Positions 28,982 to 38,955 of a stretch of DNA of 64,000 nucleotides are shown piece after piece. Made by a program: the position numbers and the translations under genes. The number at the start of each line of letters is the position of its first letter. Position 1 is the stretch's first letter. Below the pieces are notes generated by a model. The model did not search any database, had not been told where the DNA came from, and worked only from the letters and a program-made list of their open reading frames with translations. Source of the stretch: Pseudomonas fluorescens (GTDB lineage: Bacteria; Pseudomonadota; Gammaproteobacteria; Pseudomonadales; Pseudomonadaceae); NCBI RefSeq assembly GCF_002022275.1, contig NZ_MSDF01000016.1:250301-314300 (forward strand). The letters run 5' to 3'.

Positions 28982-29802
28982 CTACAGTCAGCAAAATTGA
29001 AGTTAAAAACGTCTTCAAGATTTTCGGCAACCGTTCCAAGGAGGCCTTGGCGATGGTTGGCCAGGGCAAGACCAAGGACCAGGTACTGGCCGAGACCGGT
29101 TGCGTGGTCGGCGTGAACGATCTGTCGCTGAGCATCGGCACCGGCGAGATCTTCGTGATCATGGGCCTGTCCGGTTCCGGCAAATCCACCTTGGTGCGCC
29201 ACTTCAACCGCCTGATCGACCCTACCAGCGGCGCGATCCTGGTGGACGGCGAAGACATTCTGCAACTGGACATGGAAGCCCTGCGCCAATTCCGTCGGCA
29301 CAAGATCAGCATGGTGTTCCAGAGCTTCGGCCTGCTGCCCCACAAGAGCGTGCTCGACAACGTCGCCTACGGCCTGAAAGTGCGCGGCGAAACCAAACAG
29401 GTCTGCGCCGAACGCGCACTGCACTGGATCGAAACCGTGGGCCTGAAAGGCTACGAAAACAAATACCCGCACCAGCTTTCCGGTGGCATGCGCCAGCGCG
29501 TCGGCCTGGCCCGTGCGTTGGCAGCCGACACCGACATCATCCTGATGGACGAAGCCTTCAGCGCCCTCGACCCGCTGATCCGCGCCGAGATGCAGGACCA
29601 GTTGCTGGAGCTGCAAAAGACCCTGCACAAGACCATCGTGTTCATCACCCACGACCTCGACGAGGCGGTGCGTATCGGCAACCGCATTGCGATTCTCAAG
29701 GACGGCAAGCTGATCCAGGTCGGCACCCCGCGCGAGATCCTGCACTCGCCGGCGGATGAGTATGTGGACCGGTTTGTTCAGCGCCGCGCGGCGGTGGTCT
29801 GA
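28978..29802 (+). CDS. hutV: Histidine ABC transporter ATPase HutV
   Basis: This 274-residue ATPase shows Walker [11 protein letters not shown]-loop [10 protein letters not shown], signature LSGGMRQR, Walker [13 protein letters not shown] and H-loop THD. An N-terminal extension with [13 protein letters not shown] and [15 protein letters not shown] is typical of the ProV/OpuAA group, but the C-terminal CBS domains of ProV are absent. It completes HutXWV. A REPIN follows. Confidence 0.94.
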   Translation: MTTVSKIEVKNVFKIFGNRSKEALAMVGQGKTKDQVLAETGCVVGVNDLSLSIGTGEIFVIMGLSGSGKSTLVRHFNRLIDPTSGAILVDGEDILQLDMEALRQFRRHKISMVFQSFGLLPHKSVLDNVAYGLKVRGETKQVCAERALHWIETVGLKGYENKYPHQLSGGMRQRVGLARALAADTDIILMDEAFSALDPLIRAEMQDQLLELQKTLHKTIVFITHDLDEAVRIGNRIAILKDGKLIQVGTPREILHSPADEYVDRFVQRRAAVV

Positions 29803-29825
29803 TCCGGACCTTGTGGTGAGCCGGC

Positions 29826-29904
29826 TGGCGCCATCGCAGGCAAGCCAGCTCCCACCTTTGGAATGCATTCCCCTGTGGGAGCTGGCTTGCCTGCGATGGC
29901 GCCA
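29826..29904. repeat. REP inverted pair, outward-facing, perfect 30-base arms
   Basis: The left arm (29826-29855) ends in GCTCCCAC and the right arm (29875-29904) begins GTGGGAGC, the opposite order from the other REPINs. The arms are exact reverse complements over 30 bases with a 19-base spacer. It lies between hutV and hutH1. Confidence 0.92.
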
Positions 29905-29938
29905 GTGAAGCTGCACAAGAATTGAAGAAGGTACAAAG

Positions 29939-31462
29939 ATGTCCCAGGCAGCAAAAATCATCATCGCAGACGCGCCATTACGTTGGCAGGACGTGGTCGC
30001 CGTCGCCCGCCACGGCGCCGTACTCGAACTCTCGGGCCACGCCTGGGCGCGTATCGACAACGCCCAGGCCATCGTGCAGCGCATCGTCACCAGCGGCGAA
30101 CGCGCCTATGGCGTCAACACTGGCCTGGGCGCGCTGTGCAACGTGTCGCTCAAAGGCGAGCAACTCAGCCAACTGTCGCGCAATACCCTGTTGAGCCACG
30201 CGTGCGGTGTCGGCCCGGTGCTCAGCGACGAACAAACCCGCGCAATCATCTGCGCCGCCATCATCAACTACAGCCACGGCAAATCCGGCCTGCACCCGCA
30301 GGTGGTGCATTCGTTACTGGCGTTGCTCAACCACGGCATCACGCCGCAAGTGCCATCCCAGGGCTCGGTGGGTTACCTGACGCACATGGCCCACGTCGGC
30401 GTGGCCTTGTTGGGTGTCGGAAACGTGAGTTACCGAGGCAAGATCGTTCCGGCTCAAGAGGCCTTAAGCGCAGAAGGTTTACAGCCGGTGGTGCTCGGCG
30501 CCAAAGACGGTCTGTGCCTGGTCAACGGCACGCCGTGCATGACCGGCCTGAGTTGCCTGGCCCTGGCCGACGCGCATCACCTGCTGCAATGGGCCGATGT
30601 GATCGGTGCCATGAGTTTCGAGGCCCAGCGCGGCCAGATCGACGCCTTCGACGAAACCATCATCGCCCTCAAGCCACACCCGGGCATGCAGCAAGTCGGC
30701 ATCAACCTGCGTGCCTTGCTCGATGGCAGCGAAGTGATCGCCAGCAGCAAAGGCATTCGCACCCAGGACGCGTTGAGCATCCGCTCGATCCCGCAGATTC
30801 ACGGCGCCGCGCGTGATCAAGTTGAGCACGCCACCCGCCAGATCGAGACCGAGCTCAACAGCGCCACCGACAACCCGCTGGTCCTCGGTACGCCGGACAA
30901 CTACCGCGTGGTGTCCCAGGCCAACCCGCATGGGCAGTCGGTTGCATTGGCCGCCGACATGCTGGCGATCGCCATGGCCGAAATCGGCTCCGTGGCCGAG
31001 CGCCGTCTGGACCGTCTCATCAACCCGCACGTCAGTGGCCTGCCGGCGTTCCTGGTCAGCAACCCCGGGGTCAACTCCGGGATGATGATCGTGCAATACG
31101 TCGCCGCCTCCCTGTGCGGGCAAAACCGCCAACTGGCGCAACCGGCAGTGCTCGACAACTTCGTCACCTCGGGCCTGCAGGAAGACCACCTGAGCATGGG
31201 CACCAATGCCGCGCTCAAGCTGCATCAACTGTTGGCCAACGTGACCCGGATTCTCGCCATCGAGTACCTGTTGGCCGCCCAGGCGTTCGAGTTCCTGAAG
31301 GAGCAGCGCTTCGGCGCCGGCACCGACAGCGCCTGGCGTTTGCTGCGTGAACAGGTCCCGCCGTACGAGCAGGACCGCTGGCTGGCGCCGGACATCGCGA
31401 CCGCCGCCGCGCTGCTCCAGGACACCGCTTTGCTGCACCGCGTATTACCCCGTTTGCACTGA
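29939..31462 (+). CDS. hutH1: HutH1: histidine ammonia-lyase homologue lacking the MIO triad
   Basis: This intact 507-residue protein has the aromatic ammonia-lyase fold. [23 protein letters not shown], a conserved Arg in LSIRSIPQ, and LQEDHLSM all match HutH. However, where HutH has [11 protein letters not shown], this protein reads [11 protein letters not shown]. The Ala-Ser-Gly that cyclises to the MIO electrophile is replaced by Tyr-Leu-Thr at residues 146-148. The active-site Tyr of DPYSLR is also changed (DALSIR). It is therefore unlikely to be a classical histidase. In SBW25, HutH1 is dispensable for histidine growth. It lies between hutXWV and the canonical hutH2, in frame, with no sign of decay. 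Confidence 0.9.
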   Translation: MSQAAKIIIADAPLRWQDVVAVARHGAVLELSGHAWARIDNAQAIVQRIVTSGERAYGVNTGLGALCNVSLKGEQLSQLSRNTLLSHACGVGPVLSDEQTRAIICAAIINYSHGKSGLHPQVVHSLLALLNHGITPQVPSQGSVGYLTHMAHVGVALLGVGNVSYRGKIVPAQEALSAEGLQPVVLGAKDGLCLVNGTPCMTGLSCLALADAHHLLQWADVIGAMSFEAQRGQIDAFDETIIALKPHPGMQQVGINLRALLDGSEVIASSKGIRTQDALSIRSIPQIHGAARDQVEHATRQIETELNSATDNPLVLGTPDNYRVVSQANPHGQSVALAADMLAIAMAEIGSVAERRLDRLINPHVSGLPAFLVSNPGVNSGMMIVQYVAASLCGQNRQLAQPAVLDNFVTSGLQEDHLSMGTNAALKLHQLLANVTRILAIEYLLAAQAFEFLKEQRFGAGTDSAWRLLREQVPPYEQDRWLAPDIATAAALLQDTALLHRVLPRLH

Positions 31463-31496
31463 ACACTTTTTAAGAACAATTCAAAGGAGCATGAAT

Positions 31497-33029
31497 GTGA
31501 CTGCGCTAAATCTGATTCCAGGCCAACTGAGCCTCTCCCAACTGCGGGCCATCTACCAGCAGCCGGTAACCCTCAGCCTGGATGACAGCGCCACGGCGCA
31601 GATCGAAGCCAGTGTGGCCTGCGTGGAGCAGATTCTCGCCGAGAATCGCACCGCCTACGGCATCAACACCGGTTTCGGCCTGCTGGCCTCGACCCGCATC
31701 GCCAGCGAAGACCTGGAAAACCTCCAGCGTTCGCTGGTGCTGTCCCACGCCGCCGGCGTCGGTGAGCCGATCAGCGATGCGCTGGTGCGGCTGGTCATGG
31801 TGCTCAAGGTCAACAGCCTGAGCCGTGGGTTTTCCGGGATCCGCCGTCAGGTGATCGACGCGCTGATCGCGCTGATCAACGCCGAGGTGTACCCGCACAT
31901 TCCTCTGAAAGGTTCGGTCGGTGCGTCCGGTGACCTGGCGCCCTTGGCTCACATGTCTTTGGTGCTGCTGGGCGAAGGCAAGGCGCGCTACAAGGGCGAA
32001 TGGCTGGAAGCGACCGAAGCACTGAAAATCGCCGGTTTGACGCCGCTGACCCTCGCCGCCAAAGAAGGCCTGGCGTTGCTCAACGGTACCCAGGTGTCCA
32101 CCGCCTACGCCCTGCGCGGCCTGTTCGAAGGCGAAGACCTGTTCGCTGGCGCCCTGGCCTGCGGCGCGCTCACCGTGGAAGCCGTGCTGGGATCGCGTTC
32201 GCCCTTCGATGCCCGCATTCACGCCGCGCGCGGCCAGCGTGGGCAGATCGACGCGGCTGCGGCCTACCGCGACCTGCTCGGCGAAAGCAGCCAGGTGTCC
32301 CAGTCGCACCAGAACTGCGACAAGGTGCAAGACCCGTATTCCCTGCGTTGCCAGCCACAAGTCATGGGCGCCTGCCTGACCCAGTTCCGCCAGGCCGCCG
32401 AAGTGTTGGTGGTGGAAGCCAACGCCGTGTCGGATAACCCGCTGGTGTTTGCAGCCGAAGGCGACGTGATCTCCGGTGGCAACTTCCACGCGGAACCGGT
32501 GGCCATGGCCGCTGATAACATGGCGCTGGCGATTGCCGAGATCGGCTCCCTGAGCGAGCGCCGCATCTCGCTGATGATGGACAAGCACATGTCGCAACTG
32601 CCGCCGTTTCTGGTGGGCAATGGCGGCGTGAACTCCGGCTTCATGATCGCCCAGGTGACGGCGGCGGCACTGGCCAGCGAGAACAAGGCACTGGCGCATC
32701 CGCACAGCGTGGACAGCCTGCCGACTTCCGCCAACCAGGAAGACCATGTGTCGATGGCTCCGGCTGCGGGCAAGCGTCTGTGGGAAATGGCCGAGAACAC
32801 CCGCGGTGTGTTGGCGGTTGAGTGGTTGGCCGCGTGCCAGGGCCTGGACCTGCGCGACGGCTTGAAAACCTCGCCGGTGTTGGAAAAAGCCCGCGCGATT
32901 CTGCGCGAGAAAGTGGCGTTCTATGAAAAAGACCGTTTCTTCGCCCCCGACATCAACGCCGCCAGCGAGCTGCTCGCCAGCCGCTGCCTGAATGAGTTGG
33001 TGCCGGCCAAGTTGCTGCCAAGCCTCTAA
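31497..33029 (+). CDS. hutH2: Histidine ammonia-lyase (histidase)
   Basis: This 510-residue enzyme eliminates ammonia from L-histidine to give trans-urocanate, the first pathway step. The MIO triad Ala-Ser-Gly lies at residues 143-145 within [14 protein letters not shown]. The catalytic Tyr in AYGINTGFG, His in LSHAAGVG, Asn in LLNGTQ, Tyr and Arg in DPYSLR and Glu in NQEDHVSM are all present. The GTG at 31497 is chosen because AAGGAG lies seven bases upstream; the ATG at 31491 sits too close to it. It is 34 bases from hutH1. Confidence 0.96.
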   Translation: MTALNLIPGQLSLSQLRAIYQQPVTLSLDDSATAQIEASVACVEQILAENRTAYGINTGFGLLASTRIASEDLENLQRSLVLSHAAGVGEPISDALVRLVMVLKVNSLSRGFSGIRRQVIDALIALINAEVYPHIPLKGSVGASGDLAPLAHMSLVLLGEGKARYKGEWLEATEALKIAGLTPLTLAAKEGLALLNGTQVSTAYALRGLFEGEDLFAGALACGALTVEAVLGSRSPFDARIHAARGQRGQIDAAAAYRDLLGESSQVSQSHQNCDKVQDPYSLRCQPQVMGACLTQFRQAAEVLVVEANAVSDNPLVFAAEGDVISGGNFHAEPVAMAADNMALAIAEIGSLSERRISLMMDKHMSQLPPFLVGNGGVNSGFMIAQVTAAALASENKALAHPHSVDSLPTSANQEDHVSMAPAAGKRLWEMAENTRGVLAVEWLAACQGLDLRDGLKTSPVLEKARAILREKVAFYEKDRFFAPDINAASELLASRCLNELVPAKLLPSL

Positions 33030-33047
33030 GGCTGACGCAGATCCAGT

Positions 33048-33134
33048 GTGGGAGCTGGCTTGCCTGCGATAGCTATCTGTCAGCCAATAAATGTGTGGCT
33101 GATCTACCGCCATCGCAGGCAAGCCAGCTCCCAC
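33048..33134. repeat. REPIN
   Basis: Inverted arms GTGGGAGCTGGCTTGCCTGC and GCAGGCAAGCCAGCTCCCAC between hutH2 and hutTh. Confidence 0.92.
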
Positions 33135-33190
33135 ATTTGATCTTCAGCGGATTCAAGTTCTCTCAGGATAAAAATAATTAGGGACGAGAA

Positions 33191-34600
33191 ATGCACACGC
33201 AAGAAAAGGGTTTGAAACGCGGGCTCAACGCCCGACATATTCGCTTCATGGCACTGGGGTCGGCGATCGGCACCGGGCTTTTCTACGGCTCCGCCTCTGC
33301 GATCCAGATGGCCGGCCCCGCCGTGCTGCTGGCCTACCTGATCGGCGGCGCCGCCGTGTTTATGGTGATGCGCGCCCTCGGTGAAATGGCGGTGCACAAC
33401 CCGGTGTCCGGCTCTTTTGGCCAGTACGCCAGCACCTACCTGGGCCCCATGGCCGGTTTCATCCTCGGCTGGACCTATGCGTTTGAAATGATCATCGTCT
33501 GCCTCGCCGATGTGACGGCGTTTGGCATCTACATGGGCTTCTGGTTTCCCGAAGTCGCGCGCTGGGTCTGGGTGCTCGGCATCGTGTTTTTGATCGGCGG
33601 CCTGAACCTGTGCAACGTCAAAGTGTTTGGCGAAATGGAGTTCTGGCTGTCGCTGCTCAAGGTCGGCGCCATTATCGCGATGATCCTCGGTGGCTTCGGC
33701 ATCATGCTGTTTGGCATCCATTCGGCTGGCGAGACCCAGGCCAGCGGGATCAGCAACCTGTGGGCCCACGGCGGCTTCATGCCCAATGGCGTCGGTGGTT
33801 TGATCGCCTCGTTTGCAGTGGTGATGTTTGCCTTCGGCGGCATCGAAATCATCGGCATCACCGCCGGTGAAGCCAAAGACCCGCAACGCGTGATCCCCAA
33901 GGCGATCAACGCCGTGCCGCTGCGCATCCTGTTGTTCTACGTGCTGACTCTGTTCGTGCTGATGGCCATTTACCCATGGCCGCAGATTGGCAGCCAGGGC
34001 AGCCCGTTCGTGCAGATCTTCAGCAACCTCGGCATCGGCTCGGCGGCGACCATCCTCAATATCGTGGTGATCTCGGCGGCAGTGTCGGCCATCAACAGCG
34101 ACATCTTTGGTGCCGGCCGCATGATGTACGGCCTGGCCCAGCAAGGGCAGGCGCCCAAGGGGTTTGCCCAACTGTCGAAACATGGCGTGCCGTGGATGAC
34201 CGTAGTCGTGATGGGCGCGGCGCTGCTCGGCGGCGTGGTGCTCAACTACCTGATTCCGGAAAACGTGTTTCTGGTGATTGCCTCGATCGCCACCTTCGCC
34301 ACCGTGTGGGTGTGGCTGATGATCCTGTTCACCCAGGTCGCCATGCGCCGCTCGATGACCAAAGAACAGGTGGCTGAACTGAAATTCCCGGTGCCGTTCT
34401 GGCCGTATGCGCCTGCGGCGGCCATCGTCTTCATGCTGTTCGTGTTTGGCGTGCTGGGTTACTTCCCGGATACCCAAGCGGCCTTGCTGGTCGGCGCCGT
34501 GTGGATCGTGCTGCTGGTGGTTGCCTATCTGCTGTGGGTCAAACCCGCTGCCGGGCAAGCGGCCAAGGTCCATCACGACCCGGCTTTGTCTCATCGATAA
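33191..34600 (+). CDS. hutTh: APC-family amino acid permease, probable histidine transporter
   Basis: This 469-residue protein has twelve hydrophobic segments. The N-terminal amino acid permease signature [19 protein letters not shown] lies near residues 20-38, and the conserved segment [19 protein letters not shown] follows in the middle. It belongs to the ProY/HutT group. Its position between hutH2 and hutI matches the histidine carrier HutTh of SBW25. It probably acts beside HutXWV. hutI follows 15 bases downstream. Confidence 0.92.
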   Translation: MHTQEKGLKRGLNARHIRFMALGSAIGTGLFYGSASAIQMAGPAVLLAYLIGGAAVFMVMRALGEMAVHNPVSGSFGQYASTYLGPMAGFILGWTYAFEMIIVCLADVTAFGIYMGFWFPEVARWVWVLGIVFLIGGLNLCNVKVFGEMEFWLSLLKVGAIIAMILGGFGIMLFGIHSAGETQASGISNLWAHGGFMPNGVGGLIASFAVVMFAFGGIEIIGITAGEAKDPQRVIPKAINAVPLRILLFYVLTLFVLMAIYPWPQIGSQGSPFVQIFSNLGIGSAATILNIVVISAAVSAINSDIFGAGRMMYGLAQQGQAPKGFAQLSKHGVPWMTVVVMGAALLGGVVLNYLIPENVFLVIASIATFATVWVWLMILFTQVAMRRSMTKEQVAELKFPVPFWPYAPAAAIVFMLFVFGVLGYFPDTQAALLVGAVWIVLLVVAYLLWVKPAAGQAAKVHHDPALSHR

Positions 34601-34615
34601 CTTAGGGAGGCGTTG

Positions 34616-35821
34616 ATGAAAACGCTTTGGCAACACTGCCACGTCGCAACCATGGCTCAGGGCAAATACTCGATCATCGAGGACGCCGCCATGGTCACCG
34701 CAGGTTCGCTCATCGAGTGGATCGGCCCCTTGGCCGAACTGCCGAAGGGTGACTATGCGCAGGTTCACGACCTGCAAGGCGCGTGGGTCACCCCCGGGAT
34801 GATCGACTGCCATACGCACACGGTGTTCGGTGGCAATCGCAGCGGTGAGTTTGAGCAGCGCCTTGAAGGCGTGAGCTACGCCGAAATCGCCGCCAAAGGG
34901 GGTGGTATTGCCAGCACTGTGCGCGCCACCCGCGCCGCCAGCGAGGATGAGCTGTTTGCCAGCGCTGAAAAGCGCCTGCGCAGTTTGCTGCGTGACGGTG
35001 TGACCACGGTGGAGATCAAATCCGGCTACGGCCTGGACCTGGTCAACGAACGCAAGATGCTGCGCGTTGCGCGTCGCCTCGGCGAAGCGCTGCCGGTCAG
35101 CGTGCGCGCCACGTGCCTGGCAGCGCACGCGTTGCCGCCGGAGTACAAGGACCGCGCCGACGACTACATCGAGCACATCTGCGCCGAAATGCTGCCAGCC
35201 TTGGCAGCGGAAGGGCTGGTGGATGCGGTCGACGCTTTCTGTGAGTACCTGGCGTTCTCCACCGAGCAGGTGGAGCGCGTGTTCAAGGTTGCCCAACAGC
35301 TGGGCCTGCCGGTGAAGTTGCACGCCGAGCAGCTGTCGTCGCTGCACGGCTCCAGCCTCGCGGCGCGCTACCACGCGCTGTCGGCGGATCACCTGGAATT
35401 CATGACCGAAGAAGACGCGATCGCCATGGCCGCCGCCGGCACTGTCGCCGTATTGCTGCCAGGCGCGTTTTACTTCCTGCGCGAGACCCAGCTGCCGCCG
35501 ATGGACGCGCTGCGCAAACATGGCGTGAAAATCGCCATCGCCAGCGACCTCAACCCCGGCACCTCGCCCGCGTTGTCGGTGCGCCTGATGTTGAACATGG
35601 CCTGCACCCTGTTCCGCATGACCCCCGAAGAAGCACTGGCTGGCGCTACGCAACACGCGGCTACCGCATTGGGCATGGGCGAGACCCATGGTTCTCTGGA
35701 AGTGGGCAAGGTTGCGGATTTTGTTGCCTGGCAGATTGATCGCCCCGCCGACCTGGCTTACTGGCTGGGTGGCGAGCTGGATAAACGCGTCGTGCGCCAT
35801 GGCGTCGACGTCACCGTCTAA
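34616..35821 (+). CDS. hutI: Imidazolonepropionase
   Basis: This 401-residue metal-dependent amidohydrolase opens imidazolone-5-propionate to N-formimino-L-glutamate. The metal-binding motif [16 protein letters not shown] lies near residue 65. HAEQLS and SDLNPGTSP provide the later metal and catalytic residues. The ATG at 34616 follows AGGGAGG; the upstream TTG is rejected. hutG begins 11 bases downstream. Confidence 0.96.
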   Translation: MKTLWQHCHVATMAQGKYSIIEDAAMVTAGSLIEWIGPLAELPKGDYAQVHDLQGAWVTPGMIDCHTHTVFGGNRSGEFEQRLEGVSYAEIAAKGGGIASTVRATRAASEDELFASAEKRLRSLLRDGVTTVEIKSGYGLDLVNERKMLRVARRLGEALPVSVRATCLAAHALPPEYKDRADDYIEHICAEMLPALAAEGLVDAVDAFCEYLAFSTEQVERVFKVAQQLGLPVKLHAEQLSSLHGSSLAARYHALSADHLEFMTEEDAIAMAAAGTVAVLLPGAFYFLRETQLPPMDALRKHGVKIAIASDLNPGTSPALSVRLMLNMACTLFRMTPEEALAGATQHAATALGMGETHGSLEVGKVADFVAWQIDRPADLAYWLGGELDKRVVRHGVDVTV

Positions 35822-35832
35822 GGAGTACCGTT

Positions 35833-36633
35833 GTGGATAAGGTTCTGACGTTCAAAAAAGGCCGCGTACCGCTGTTGATCAGCATGCCCCATGCGGGCCT
35901 GCGCCTTACTCCGGCTGTAGAGGCCGGGCTGATCCCCGAGGCGCAAAGCCTGCCGGACACCGACTGGCACATTCCTACGCTGTACGACTTTGCCGAGGCG
36001 CTGGGTGCCAGCACCTTGTCGGCGGAGTACTCGCGGTTCGTCATCGACCTGAACCGGCCGTCCGACGACAAGCCGTTGTACGCAGGTGCCACCACCGGCC
36101 TGTACCCGGCGACACTGTTCGACGGCGTGCCCTTGTTCCGCGAAGGCGAGGTGCCGTCCGAGGAAGAGCGCGCAACTTACCTGCAAAAAATCTGGGGCCC
36201 TTATCACCGCACGCTGCAGGAAGAACTGGCGCGGCTAAAGGCCGAGTTCGGCTACGCGCTGCTGTTTGACGCGCACTCGATCCGCTCGGTGATCCCGCAC
36301 CTGTTTGACGGCAAGCTGCCGGACTTCAACCTCGGCACCTTCAACGGCGCTGCGTGTGACCCTGAGTTGGCCGGCCAGCTGGAAGCCATCTGCGCCACGC
36401 ACCCGCAGTACAGCCATGTGCTGAACGGGCGTTTCAAGGGAGGGCACATCACCCGGCACTACGGTAACCCGGCGCAGGATATTCATGCGGTGCAGCTGGA
36501 GTTGTGTCAGAGCGCGTATATGGAAGAGTTTGAGCCGTTCAGGTATCGGCCGGATTTGGCTGAGCCGACACAGGTTGTGTTGAAGCAGTTGCTGGAAGGC
36601 TTTCTGGCCTGGGGGCAGAAGCGTTACGGCTGA
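35833..36633 (+). CDS. hutG: N-formylglutamate deformylase HutG
   Basis: This 266-residue zinc hydrolase cleaves N-formylglutamate to glutamate and formate, the last step of the five-step route, which needs HutF. Conserved segments are LLISMPHAG, VIDLNRP, LFDAHSIRS, and the C-terminal QLELCQSAYMEE. The start is GTG at 35833 with TAAGGAG upstream, overlapping the hutI stop region. It is the last gene of the operon; a REP pair follows. Confidence 0.95.
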   Translation: MDKVLTFKKGRVPLLISMPHAGLRLTPAVEAGLIPEAQSLPDTDWHIPTLYDFAEALGASTLSAEYSRFVIDLNRPSDDKPLYAGATTGLYPATLFDGVPLFREGEVPSEEERATYLQKIWGPYHRTLQEELARLKAEFGYALLFDAHSIRSVIPHLFDGKLPDFNLGTFNGAACDPELAGQLEAICATHPQYSHVLNGRFKGGHITRHYGNPAQDIHAVQLELCQSAYMEEFEPFRYRPDLAEPTQVVLKQLLEGFLAWGQKRYG

Positions 36634-36640
36634 TATCGCC

Positions 36641-36713
36641 ATCGCAGGCAAGCCAGCGACCACATTTGACGGTATTCACAAATCAAAAATGTGGGAGCTG
36701 GCTTGCCTGCGAT
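36641..36713. repeat. REP inverted pair, outward-facing, diverged left arm
   Basis: ATCGCAGGCAAGCCAGC at the left and GCTGGCTTGCCTGCGAT at the right. The left copy has GCGACCAC in place of GCTCCCAC. The rest of 36714-36849 has no gene. Confidence 0.85.
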
Positions 36714-36849
36714 AGGGCCCCACAGTCGCCCCAGTGCAACTGCCGGTCGCCACAGTTCGTGTTATCACAGATCCCGCTCGGTAAGGTTGTGAGTACGGCG
36801 CGTCAGACGCCACTCCCCACAATAAAAGCTGCCGAGTGAGCCCTCATCC

Positions 36850-37785
36850 ATGAAAAGACTGTTGTTGACCCTCACCTGCACCGCGCTGCTCAGCGCCAAC
36901 GCCATGGCCGCTGAGCCCGCGTCCTGCAAGGCAGTTCGTATGGGCGTAGTCAGCTGGACCGACGTGATCGCCACTTCCGGCATGGCCGACGTGCTGCTCA
37001 ACGGCCTCGGCTACGACAGTAAACAAACCAGCGCCGTACAGCAGATCATCTTCGCCGGCATCCGCGACAAGCGCCTGGACGTCTTCCTTGGGTACTGGAA
37101 ACCGGCGATGGACAACAACATCGCGCCGTTTCTTGCGGCGGGGCAGGTCAAAGTCCTCGACAAACCCGGGCTCGCCGACGCCCAGGCCACCCTCGCCGTA
37201 CCGCAATACGTGGCGGATGCGGGCCTGAAAACTTTCGCTGATATTGCGCGCTTCAAGGACAAACTGGGCGGCAAGATCTACGGCATCGAGCCCGGCAGCG
37301 GCGCCAACACCGATATCCAGAAAATGATCGACACAAACCACTTTGGCCTCGGGGGCTTCAAGTTGGTGGCATCCGGTGAAGCAGGCATGCTCGCGGCGGT
37401 GCAGCGTGCGGTGAACCGCAAGGAATTCGTAGTGTTTGTGGGTTGGACCCCGCATCCGATGAACATCAACATGAAAATGGCCTACCTCACCGGCAGTGAA
37501 GACGTGTTTGGCCCTGACGAAGGCCGCGCCACCGTGTCCACCGTCACTGCACCGGATTTTGCCGAGCGCTGCCCGAATGCCAACCGGCTGCTGGAAAACC
37601 TGACCTTCACCGCTGCACAGGAAAGTCAGTTGATGGTGCCGATCATGGAGCGGCAGTCACCGCAGGATGTGGCCAAACAATGGCTGCGTGATCATCCCGA
37701 GGATTTGCAGCGCTGGCTGGCGGGGGTTACCGCGTTTGATGGCAAAGATGGCGTGGCGGCCGTTCAGGCCAGCCTGAAACCTTAA
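36850..37785 (+). CDS. Choline-type ABC transporter substrate-binding protein (orphan)
   Basis: This 311-residue periplasmic protein has a signal peptide ending in NAMA|AEP. Segments such as MGVVSWTDVIATSGMADVLL, VFLGYWKPAMD, YGIEPGSGANTDIQKM and FVVFVGWTPHPMN are those of ChoX/CbcX choline-binding proteins. Trp and Tyr residues in these motifs form the quaternary-amine cage in the family. No permease or ATPase gene is adjacent, so it probably uses a distant CbcWV-type core. Choline is the best guess; betaine and carnitine are alternatives. Confidence 0.85.
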   Translation: MKRLLLTLTCTALLSANAMAAEPASCKAVRMGVVSWTDVIATSGMADVLLNGLGYDSKQTSAVQQIIFAGIRDKRLDVFLGYWKPAMDNNIAPFLAAGQVKVLDKPGLADAQATLAVPQYVADAGLKTFADIARFKDKLGGKIYGIEPGSGANTDIQKMIDTNHFGLGGFKLVASGEAGMLAAVQRAVNRKEFVVFVGWTPHPMNINMKMAYLTGSEDVFGPDEGRATVSTVTAPDFAERCPNANRLLENLTFTAAQESQLMVPIMERQSPQDVAKQWLRDHPEDLQRWLAGVTAFDGKDGVAAVQASLKP

Positions 37786-37804
37786 GTCGGATGCGAATCC
37801 CAAT

Positions 37805-37891
37805 GTGGGAGCTGGCTTGCCTGCGATGGCGGTCTATCAGTCAAAGATGCATCAACTGACAGATAGCCATCGCAGGCAAGCCAGCTCCCAC
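37805..37891. repeat. REPIN
   Basis: Inverted arms GTGGGAGCTGGCTTGCCTGC and GCAGGCAAGCCAGCTCCCAC between the binding protein and the hydrolase gene. Confidence 0.92.
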
Positions 37892-37922
37892 AATAGATCT
37901 CCATTGTCAGGGATATTTGCGC

Positions 37923-38852
37923 ATGTATCCGATATCACCACAGCTTGCTGCCTTCATCGCCAAAACCGAAGCCTTCACCAGCGACGATTCCTCCCTGGCT
38001 GGCCTGCGCCAGAACTACGACCGCATGTGCCAGGCCTTCACCCCGCCTAAACCTGCTGGGCTGCACGTCTCGGACTGTGCCTTGGGCGGCGTCGGCGTGC
38101 GCAGTTACTTGCCCGCGGCAGAGGTTCCGGCTGAAGGCTGGCCCTGCCTCCTTTATATGCATGGCGGCGGCTGGGCAGTCGGTAGCCTGGATTCCCATGA
38201 TTTCATCTGCTTCGAATTGGCGAGCGCCCTGCAAGTGCTGGTAATCGCCATCGACTACCGCCTCGCGCCTGAACACCCCTTTCCGGCAGCTTATGAGGAT
38301 TGCCGCGCCGTCTGGCAGGCGATCCAGGCCGGGCAGGGGCCGCACGCCATCAACCTGCAACGTCTGGCGGTAATCGGTGACAGCGCCGGCGGCAACCTGG
38401 CGGCGGCGTTGTGCCTGGGCCTGCGCGATGACGGGCAAGCGCTTCCCAGTGCCCAAGTCTTGATCTACCCCGGTCTGGGCGGCCCGGCCGATTTGCCGTC
38501 GCGCCGTGATTGCATGGACGCCCCACTGCTCAGCACCGCCGACACCGACTGCTACCTGGCGCTTTACCTCAGCGGTACGAGCCAACCGTCAGCCTACGCA
38601 ATGCCACTGCTGGCACAGAGTTTTGCCGGTTTGCCCAAGGCGCTGATCGCCGTGGCCCAGTTCGACCCTTTGCGCGACGACGGCATGCTCTACGCCGAAC
38701 GCCTGCGTGCGGCGGGTGTTGAAACGCTGTTGTACCCAGGCAAAGGCCTGGTGCACGGCTGCTTGCGCGCGCGCGGCCAGGTGCCGGAGGTGGATCAGCT
38801 CTACGACTACTTGCTGTATTACCTGAGGAGCGAAGGGCTGACACAGGTCTAA
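37923..38852 (+). CDS. Alpha/beta hydrolase, hormone-sensitive lipase family
   Basis: This 309-residue esterase-like protein carries the oxyanion motif YMHGGGWAVGS near residue 75. The nucleophile elbow GDSAGGN places Ser near residue 155. A late Asp (QFDPLRDDG) and a His (LVHGCLR) complete the triad. The substrate is unknown. Lying next to a choline-type binding protein, it may hydrolyse a choline or carnitine ester, but only proximity suggests this. The ATG at 37923 (MYPISPQ) is chosen. Confidence 0.85.
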   Translation: MYPISPQLAAFIAKTEAFTSDDSSLAGLRQNYDRMCQAFTPPKPAGLHVSDCALGGVGVRSYLPAAEVPAEGWPCLLYMHGGGWAVGSLDSHDFICFELASALQVLVIAIDYRLAPEHPFPAAYEDCRAVWQAIQAGQGPHAINLQRLAVIGDSAGGNLAAALCLGLRDDGQALPSAQVLIYPGLGGPADLPSRRDCMDAPLLSTADTDCYLALYLSGTSQPSAYAMPLLAQSFAGLPKALIAVAQFDPLRDDGMLYAERLRAAGVETLLYPGKGLVHGCLRARGQVPEVDQLYDYLLYYLRSEGLTQV

Positions 38853-38955
38853 GCGCTCAAGGACATGCTCATTGCACAATTCGGGTTTATGATGCCAGAC
38901 GGCAGAATAATAGACGTCCCCTCAGGGATGAACCCGACACCCTACGGAGCGCGCA

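Noticed and set aside
33104..35800. Very long open frame (about 898 codons) antisense to hutTh and hutI
   Set aside because: It is opposite two clear genes with strong motifs and is rich in His, Gln, Arg and Asp, as expected from the complement of high-GC coding DNA. No ribosome binding site or known family.
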